This document shows positions 44,869 to 49,106 of a stretch of 49,106 nucleotides of DNA, piece after piece. A program made the translations under genes and the position numbers. How positions within the stretch are numbered: the first letter of the stretch is position 1; each line of letters starts with the position of its first letter. The notes under the pieces are model-generated. The model saw only the letters and a program-made list of their open reading frames with translations, was not told the DNA's origin and searched no databases. Source of the stretch: Sporanaerobacter acetigenes DSM 13106 (GTDB lineage Bacteria > Bacillota > Clostridia > Tissierellales > Sporanaerobacteraceae); the NCBI RefSeq assembly GCF_900130025.1, contig NZ_FQXR01000019.1, forward strand, positions 1 through 49,106, written 5' to 3'.

Positions 44869-44878
44869 CGATGCATTG

Positions 44879-44900
44879 GGGACGGCAGGTTGCGTAGAAA
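44879..44900 (+). repeat. IS left terminal inverted repeat
   Basis: Matches the complement of the right end (46435-46456) at 20 of 22 positions; the differences are two adjacent central bases. Confidence 0.9.
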
Positions 44901-44913
44901 ATCCAACAATTGG

Positions 44914-44944
44914 TTGACATAACATTGATAAATTATGCTATAAT
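44914..44944 (+). promoter_or_regulatory. Promoter of the transposase gene
   Basis: A consensus TTGACA (44914-44919) and consensus TATAAT (44939-44944) with a longer than ideal 19-bp spacer, inside the element's left end. Confidence 0.55.
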
Positions 44945-44981
44945 TCACCTATACAATTAGAAAGAGTGGTGATATGGTAGC

Positions 44982-46403
44982 ATGCAATATATAGAAGGTA
45001 TCAATAGAAAAAGCAAAATTGCATTCCCAGAATATATAGATGATTATATTGAAGAAGATAATCCCGTAAGGGTAATAGATGTTTTCGTGAAATCGTTAGA
45101 TATGGATGAATTAGGATTTAAAAATTCCAAACCAAATGATAAGGGAAGGCCTCCATACAATCCTAAGGATTTGCTTAAACTATATATTTATGGATACATG
45201 AATAAAATTACATCATCAAGAAAATTAGAAAAAGCTACCAAAACAAATATAGAGGTAATGTGGCTATTAAGAAGATTAACACCATATAATAAATCAATAT
45301 CTGACTTTAGAAAAGATAATAAGGATGCTATAAACACAGTGTTTAAGGAATTTGTTGCCCTTTGCAAAGGGTGGGACCTTTTTGGCAAAGAAATAGTAGC
45401 GGTTGATGGTTCTAAATTTAGAGCCTCTAACTCTAAGAAAAATAACTTTAATGACAAAAGTTTAGATCGTAAAATTGAATATTTAGAAGAAAAGGTAGAA
45501 AAATACATGCAGGAAATTGAAGAAAATGATATTGAAGAATCTATTGATCGTGAGCCAAGTAAAGAAGAAATCAAATCTAGAATAAAAGAACTTGAAGAAC
45601 GAAAAGAAAAGTATGAGAGATATAAAGAGAAAATAGAAAAAGGGGAAACAACAGAAATATCAACAACCGATCCTGATACAAGATTAATGGCTACAAACAA
45701 TAATGGAATTAACGTATGTTACAATGTCCAAACTGTAGTTGATAGTAAACATAAGCTAATCGTAGATTGTGATGTAATAAATAATCCAACTGATCATGGA
45801 ATGCTAAGCAAGATGGCAAAAAGTGCAAAAGAAACATTTGAAGTAGAAGAACTTAAAGCTTTAGCTGATAAAGGATATTACAATGTAGATGATTTAATAG
45901 AATGTGAAAAGAAAAATATTATAACATATGTTTCAAAACAGGCATTTTCAAACGCTACGGGTGAAGCAGAATTTTATATAGACAAATTTAAATATGATAA
46001 AGAACAAAACGTGTATATATGTCCTAAAGGACAAAAACTCTATTCTAGAAGACAAAAACCTATAGATGAAAATACAAAGGAAATAGTATACAGAAATTTT
46101 GAAGCCTGCGGCAAGTGTGAATTTAAAGATAAATGTACCAAAAATAAGAAGGGAAGACGAATAAGGAGGTCAATCCATCAAGACTTTTTAGATAAGGTCG
46201 ATAAAAGAACTACAGAAAATAAAGAATTATATAAACAAAGGCAAATGATTGTAGAACATCCCTTCGGGACAGTAAAAAGGGCAATAAATATACTAGGAAT
46301 TAAAGAAATAATGAGGAGGCTTAAAGCAAAAAGAGTATATTTAACCTCCTCACTTCCTAAATATGCCATGCAACTTGGCAATATTATACTATATGCGGCA
46401 TAG
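44982..46403 (+). CDS. IS1182-family DDE transposase
   Basis: A 473-residue, apparently complete transposase. The N-terminal domain (about 20-110, RPPYNPKDLLKLYIYGYMN) is DUF772-like; the catalytic RNase H fold has the acids in VAVDGSKFRA (Asp142), ALADKGYYN (near 298) and EHPFGTVKR (near 427). A charged coiled coil (about 155-225) is inserted between the first and second acids. A cysteine set (CPKGQKLY, CGKCEFKDKC) precedes the last acid. No frameshift or stop was seen, so it may be active. Confidence 0.95.
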   Translation: MQYIEGINRKSKIAFPEYIDDYIEEDNPVRVIDVFVKSLDMDELGFKNSKPNDKGRPPYNPKDLLKLYIYGYMNKITSSRKLEKATKTNIEVMWLLRRLTPYNKSISDFRKDNKDAINTVFKEFVALCKGWDLFGKEIVAVDGSKFRASNSKKNNFNDKSLDRKIEYLEEKVEKYMQEIEENDIEESIDREPSKEEIKSRIKELEERKEKYERYKEKIEKGETTEISTTDPDTRLMATNNNGINVCYNVQTVVDSKHKLIVDCDVINNPTDHGMLSKMAKSAKETFEVEELKALADKGYYNVDDLIECEKKNIITYVSKQAFSNATGEAEFYIDKFKYDKEQNVYICPKGQKLYSRRQKPIDENTKEIVYRNFEACGKCEFKDKCTKNKKGRRIRRSIHQDFLDKVDKRTTENKELYKQRQMIVEHPFGTVKRAINILGIKEIMRRLKAKRVYLTSSLPKYAMQLGNIILYAA

Positions 46404-46434
46404 GACTAAAAGATTGACTTGGAATGGTTATCCA

Positions 46435-46456
46435 TTTCTACGCAGTCTGCCGTCCC
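46435..46456 (-). repeat. IS right terminal inverted repeat
   Basis: Complement of the left repeat, 15 bp from the folT stop codon. Confidence 0.9.
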
Positions 46457-46471
46457 ACTGTGTTCATATTT

Positions 46472-46990
46472 TTAGTATTCTTTTTTAATAACTCCTGCTT
46501 TAGCTAGTGATTCCACTAATCCTTTTATCAATACAGAATAAACAGGAATGTTTATAGCTTGTTTAGTTGCTGCTTTTGTCATAGTTACAATTAGTGGATG
46601 TCCAAATAGAATATTTCTAAAGTAAGGAACCATCAAAACGGACGTAATTACTTGTCCAACAAGTATGGACAAAAATATTTTCCAAAATGGAAGTTCATCT
46701 ACATCACCTTTTAGAACTTTCATAAGTATTCCAGGGATAATCCCAGTAAGCGCTGAAGTCAAAACAAAATGTGGCATAAATGGTCCTGTTGGTCTGACTA
46801 GAAAACTAACTACATCTCCTACTGCTCCTACAATTCCACCAACAATAGGTCCAAATACTATACCGGCAAAGATAATTGGAAATCCTCCAAAATTGATAAT
46901 GCCAGGAATAGTGATGAATCTAGACAATACCACATTGAGTGCAATCAAAAAACCTGAAATAGTGATAAGTCTTGTACTTAATTTTTTCAA
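46472..46990 (-). CDS. folT: Folate ECF transporter substrate-binding component (FolT)
   Basis: The S component of an energy-coupling-factor importer for folate. The 172-residue protein has about six hydrophobic helices; the segments LSRFITIPGIINFGGFPIIF, FGPIVGGIVGAVGDVV and GPFMPHFVLTSALTG are typical of FolT. It would share the EcfAA'T energy module encoded elsewhere. The start is a TTG at 46990, 7 nt after AAGGAGG; a longer frame to 47083 runs through the leader. A tetrahydrofolate riboswitch lies directly upstream, which confirms the substrate. Confidence 0.93.
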   Translation of the reverse strand: MKKLSTRLITISGFLIALNVVLSRFITIPGIINFGGFPIIFAGIVFGPIVGGIVGAVGDVVSFLVRPTGPFMPHFVLTSALTGIIPGILMKVLKGDVDELPFWKIFLSILVGQVITSVLMVPYFRNILFGHPLIVTMTKAATKQAINIPVYSVLIKGLVESLAKAGVIKKEY

Positions 46991-47017
46991 AAAAATACCT
47001 CCTTTCATATAAGATAT

Positions 47018-47150
47018 GACAGTCCGCCACATCAGAAAGAAGATATTACTGATAGTGTCAGCGAACGCGATAATATACCGCAAGCATTTGCTTTTCGTTC
47101 AAAGGCTACGTCCCATCCCTTGACACTTAACGCATATTATCTACTCTGTC
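47018..47150 (-). promoter_or_regulatory. Tetrahydrofolate riboswitch and expression platform of folT
   Basis: The aptamer spans 47150-47057 on the minus strand. It carries the conserved GAGTAGAT, GCGTTAAGTG, GGGA and AACGA, GCGG blocks of the THF-I class. P2 pairs ATAATAT with ATATTAT, P3 TCAAGG with CCTTTGA and P4 AAGCA with TGCTT; GGACG in the P3 loop can pair with CGTTC near the 3' end as the class pseudoknot. Downstream, CTGTC (47022-47018) can pair with the aptamer's first bases GACAG, giving an alternative fold near the ribosome site; no T run follows, so control is likely translational. Confidence 0.85.
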
Positions 47151-47225
47151 ATTTTAAATTTTTAAAAAACATATTTGTACTTGCAGAAATAGTATATCAA
47201 ATTTCATTTGCTAATTCAATTAATT

Positions 47226-47405
47226 TTAATGTTCTACTAAGTTATTTAAAGATATTTCTTGTTTATTTTCTGGCTGGTCTAGAAAGTGGATTTTTGCTGT
47301 ATTGTTATTTTCGTTAACAGATTCAATATAAATTGGCATATCATTGTAAGTTACATCAACCATAACTGGACAAGAAACAATATCTTTTGCACGTTGATTA
47401 TCCAT
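47226..47405 (-). CDS. sspH: H-type small acid-soluble spore protein
   Basis: A 59-residue protein that coats or fills the spore core during late sporulation. The N-terminal MDNQRAKDIV matches the MNIQRAKEL opening of Bacillus SspH; MPIYIESVNENNNTAKIHFL matches its MPVMIQHVDENTETARIYDV region. A perfect AAGGAGG lies 8 nt before the ATG. The gene is short and sits between the riboswitch and the next divergent gene. It is the most direct sign of endospore formation in this window. Confidence 0.92.
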   Translation of the reverse strand: MDNQRAKDIVSCPVMVDVTYNDMPIYIESVNENNNTAKIHFLDQPENKQEISLNNLVEH

Positions 47406-47437
47406 TCTAAATACCTCCTTAGTAATATAAACAATTC

Positions 47438-47467
47438 TATTGTACGTATTTAAATCAAGATTTATTC
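47438..47467 (-). promoter_or_regulatory. Candidate sigma-G/sigma-F promoter of sspH
   Basis: On the minus strand GAATA (47467-47463), 18 bp, TACAATA (47444-47438). The first agrees with the forespore sigma-G -35 and the second matches 5 of 7 positions of CATnnTA. The timing fits a spore protein gene, but the -10 is imperfect. Confidence 0.4.
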
Positions 47468-47604
47468 TTTTTTCAAAAAGAATAGATTATAAGAAAAATT
47501 AATAGAACTTAGATATGCTGAATAGTATAAAAAATGCGGGTGTTTTTGGTATAATTAGAAGTAGGATAATAACTAATTATTTTTACTAAATTAAAATGGA
47601 GGTG

Positions 47605-48855
47605 ATGAAAATTTCAAGAGTCAAAAATATCTGGATTATATTATTTAGCATGGTATTAATAGCTCTGATAATGTTGATAACTTTACCCAGCAAAGAAAGT
47701 AAGGGAAAAGTTTCTCTTGAACTTATTTTTAACACTAATTTTGGCGAAGTAAATAAAGTATCAATTAAAGATGAAAAGATAATCAATGATATTGTATCTA
47801 TGTTGGAAAATAGTGAGTTTTTGGGAAATGGAGCAAATACAAATGATATGAGTGGAATGGCTCGTAAAGATAATAAACTGATTTTGACTAAAGCAAATGG
47901 CAATAAAGAAGAGATTACATTTTCATATGACAGCCTTTATGAGTTTGGATACATAGAAGTAGAAGGAAAAATCTTAGTACCTAATTATGATTTTTTTAGA
48001 TATGTAGAAGATTTGGAAGAATACACAAAGTATGATACAAATGTGGAAAGTCAAGTGGTAGACTTATTTAACAAATATAACTGGACTGTTGACTACAGGA
48101 TAAATACTCTAAAAGAGAAATTGCCAGACAATCTTAAACATAAGGCTGGGGAATATCCAATTAAGATATATTGGGCCTATAACAATGAACTTTCTAAAGA
48201 AATTGGATCTGATTTTACTGACTATCTCGGAAAGAATATAGTGGTGGAAATTTATAGATTGAGAGAACCTTTGCCAGATTTTATGGAACCAAGGAGAGAT
48301 GCAAGAGGTATTATTTTGAAATATAATAATGAAATTATTGGTGCATATATAGATGCTGGGAGACATGAGTCCTTTGCTTGTTCTCTCAATAGGAAAAAAT
48401 TAGAAAACATTACAAGCAAGGATTGGGATCAATGGATTGAAGATTATATTGATTATGATGATGAATTAGAGATAAAGTTATCTAAAATGAAACCAGAAGA
48501 TATAATCAAAGAACATTTCAAAGCATTGAATAATCATGATATTAAAATGGCTTGGGCAACTATAACAAGAAAGAATTTATGCAGATATTTGTCATCTAAT
48601 ATGAACAATCAATATCTATTTAATAAGGAAAAAGATGTAGCTAATCAAAATATAAGAAGTGCAGAGTTGTTAGAGATAAATGAATTTGGAGATATGGATA
48701 ATGGTGGAGAAGCACTGGAATACGAAGTCTTAGCTGATTTTAAATTTATTGAACCTATTACATCAGAGAATGGAGTTTTTCCTAGATTTGTTATTATGAG
48801 AAAAGAAACTGAAAAGAGCGGTTGGAGAATTGATGATATAGGTACTGGACCTTAA
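47605..48855 (+). CDS. Membrane-anchored protein with DUF4829-like C-terminus
   Basis: A 416-residue extracytoplasmic protein with one N-terminal anchor (NIWIILFSMVLIALIMLITL). Residues about 40-140 form a beta-rich domain (KVSLELIFN, ILTKANGNKEEITFSYDS); the middle (about 150-270) reads DYRINTLKEKLP and GIILKYNNEIIGAYIDAGRH; the last 120 residues (IIKEHFKALNNHDIKMAWATI, then GWRIDDIGTGP) resemble DUF4829/NTF2-like lipoprotein domains. Function is unknown. Start is uncertain: the ATG at 47605 is only 2 nt from GGAGG, the ATG at 47596 precedes it, and an ATT at 47611 has the ideal 8-nt spacing. Confidence 0.7.
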   Translation: MKISRVKNIWIILFSMVLIALIMLITLPSKESKGKVSLELIFNTNFGEVNKVSIKDEKIINDIVSMLENSEFLGNGANTNDMSGMARKDNKLILTKANGNKEEITFSYDSLYEFGYIEVEGKILVPNYDFFRYVEDLEEYTKYDTNVESQVVDLFNKYNWTVDYRINTLKEKLPDNLKHKAGEYPIKIYWAYNNELSKEIGSDFTDYLGKNIVVEIYRLREPLPDFMEPRRDARGIILKYNNEIIGAYIDAGRHESFACSLNRKKLENITSKDWDQWIEDYIDYDDELEIKLSKMKPEDIIKEHFKALNNHDIKMAWATITRKNLCRYLSSNMNNQYLFNKEKDVANQNIRSAELLEINEFGDMDNGGEALEYEVLADFKFIEPITSENGVFPRFVIMRKETEKSGWRIDDIGTGP

Positions 48856-48893
48856 AAATTTTCCCTTAATTTTACCTAAGCTCATGTGAAGAT

Positions 48894-48945
48894 ATTTGTC
48901 GTCGACCTATAGTAGTGCAAAAACCTCTGGAGATCGACGACAAAT
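48894..48945. repeat. Long inverted repeat upstream of the CRISPR leader
   Basis: A 14-bp inverted repeat with one mismatch (48894-48907, ATTTGTCGTCGACC; 48932-48945, GATCGACGACAAAT) and a 24-nt loop. It is markedly richer in G+C than its surroundings. It lies 38 bp after the preceding gene and about 130 bp before the first CRISPR repeat. Confidence 0.75.
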
Positions 48946-49029
48946 TATTTTTTGTTTAAATCTAGGAATTGCAATGGTTATAGTGAAAAACATTAAAACT
49001 ATGTAACAAACAAGACTGATTTTATGACA

Positions 49030-49058
49030 TTGACAAAAATGAAAGAATATAGTAATAT
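49030..49058 (+). promoter_or_regulatory. Promoter within the CRISPR leader
   Basis: A consensus TTGACA (49030-49035), a 17-bp spacer and TAATAT (49053-49058). Transcription would begin about 49065, just before the first repeat at 49074, as expected for pre-crRNA. Confidence 0.75.
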
Positions 49059-49073
49059 CAAGGTGTGTAATTG

Positions 49074-49106
49074 GATTCTAGACTACCTATAAGGAATTGA
49101 AACTCA
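49074..49106 (+). CRISPR. First repeat of a CRISPR array (array cut by window end)
   Basis: A 30-nt sequence that opens GATTCTAGACTACC and ends TATAAGGAATTGAAAC. The end TAAGGAATTGAAAC, with the ATTGAAAC that becomes the 5' handle of crRNA, is the hallmark of type I-B and some III repeats in Clostridia. TCA, the first bases of a spacer, follow before the window stops. Only one copy is visible, so the array is inferred from the repeat form, the leader and the promoter. No cas genes lie in the window. Confidence 0.78.

Larger units (their letters stand above)
44879..46456 (+). mobile_element. IS1182-family insertion sequence, intact
   Basis: A 1578-bp element bounded by terminal inverted repeats of 22 bp (44879-44900 and 46435-46456). 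The left end reads GGGACGGCAG then TGCGTAGAAA, the right end gives the same with GT changed to AC between the blocks. One transposase gene fills the interior. It lies between the convergent rlmD and folT genes, disrupting neither. A clear target duplication was not seen; flanking ATTG and ACTG agree at 3 of 4 bases. Confidence 0.9.

Noticed and set aside
45188-45700. A 170-codon minus-strand frame inside the transposase gene
   Set aside because: Serine/leucine-rich antisense shadow of the transposase coiled coil, without a ribosome site.
47120-47317. A 65-codon plus-strand open frame between folT and sspH
   Set aside because: It starts inside the folate riboswitch, runs antisense to sspH and has no ribosome binding site.
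1-49106. tRNA or rRNA genes, cas genes, prophage modules
   Set aside because: No cloverleaf-like or rRNA segments, no Cas proteins and no phage structural genes were recognised; the CRISPR array begins only at the right edge.

Overview
This 49.1 kb window is AT-rich chromosomal DNA of an anaerobic, fermentative, endospore-forming Firmicute of the Clostridia/Tissierellia type. The evidence is the clostridial gene order (uvrB-uvrA; uvrC-hprK; murB-PHP-rapZ-yvcK-whiA-HPr; dnaE-pfkA-pyk), a pyruvate:ferredoxin oxidoreductase, an H-type small acid-soluble spore protein, strong AGGAGG ribosome binding sites, frequent TTG/GTG starts, and an in-frame UGA that looks like selenocysteine. No tRNA or rRNA gene was seen.

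Layout. 1-2 kb: tail of an unknown gene and a WD40-like lipoprotein. 1.9-6.8 kb: uvrB-uvrA behind a strong promoter with a LexA/SOS box. 6.8-10.4 kb: a small secreted protein, a lone EutH-type transporter and an aminopeptidase P. 10.4-12.7 kb (minus): a complete polar amino-acid ABC importer. 12.9-15.4 kb: recX, a small unknown gene, a DUF881 protein with a probable ATT start and a membrane protein. 15.5-18.3 kb: uvrC and hprK. 18.4-22.1 kb: pyruvate:ferredoxin oxidoreductase. 22.2-25.0 kb: a VanR/VanS-like two-component system and a serine D,D-carboxypeptidase preceded by VanR-type 11-bp-phased boxes. 25.1-25.8 kb (minus): a selenocysteine peroxiredoxin behind a PerR box. 26-34.8 kb: a membrane-anchored solute-binding protein, murB, a PHP phosphatase, rapZ, yvcK, three side genes, whiA and HPr. 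34.9-44.9 kb: an HD-GYP protein, dnaE, a small DUF2007-like gene, pfkA, pyk, a thioesterase, fxsA and an RNA uracil methyltransferase. 44.9-46.5 kb: an intact IS1182-family element. 46.5-47.4 kb (minus): folT under a tetrahydrofolate riboswitch, and sspH. 47.6-48.9 kb: a DUF4829-like anchored protein. 48.9-49.1 kb: a CRISPR leader with its own promoter and the first repeat, cut by the window end.

How the parts fit. HprK and HPr (His15 and Ser46 both present) with Pfk, Pyk and the pyruvate oxidoreductase form the core of glycolysis and carbon control. MurB, RapZ, YvcK, WhiA and the D,D-carboxypeptidase concern cell-wall supply and its regulation. UvrABC and RecX cover DNA repair. The selenoperoxiredoxin handles peroxide stress.

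The most unusual signals are the selenoperoxiredoxin with its UGA-adjacent hairpin and PerR box; the VanRS-like/carboxypeptidase module without resistance ligase genes; the CRISPR leader with an upstream long inverted repeat; the folate riboswitch with a covarying pseudoknot; two candidate ATT starts; and a chromosomal protein that resembles phage single-strand annealing proteins. I did not find a clearly new multi-gene system; the strongest candidates are listed as findings.
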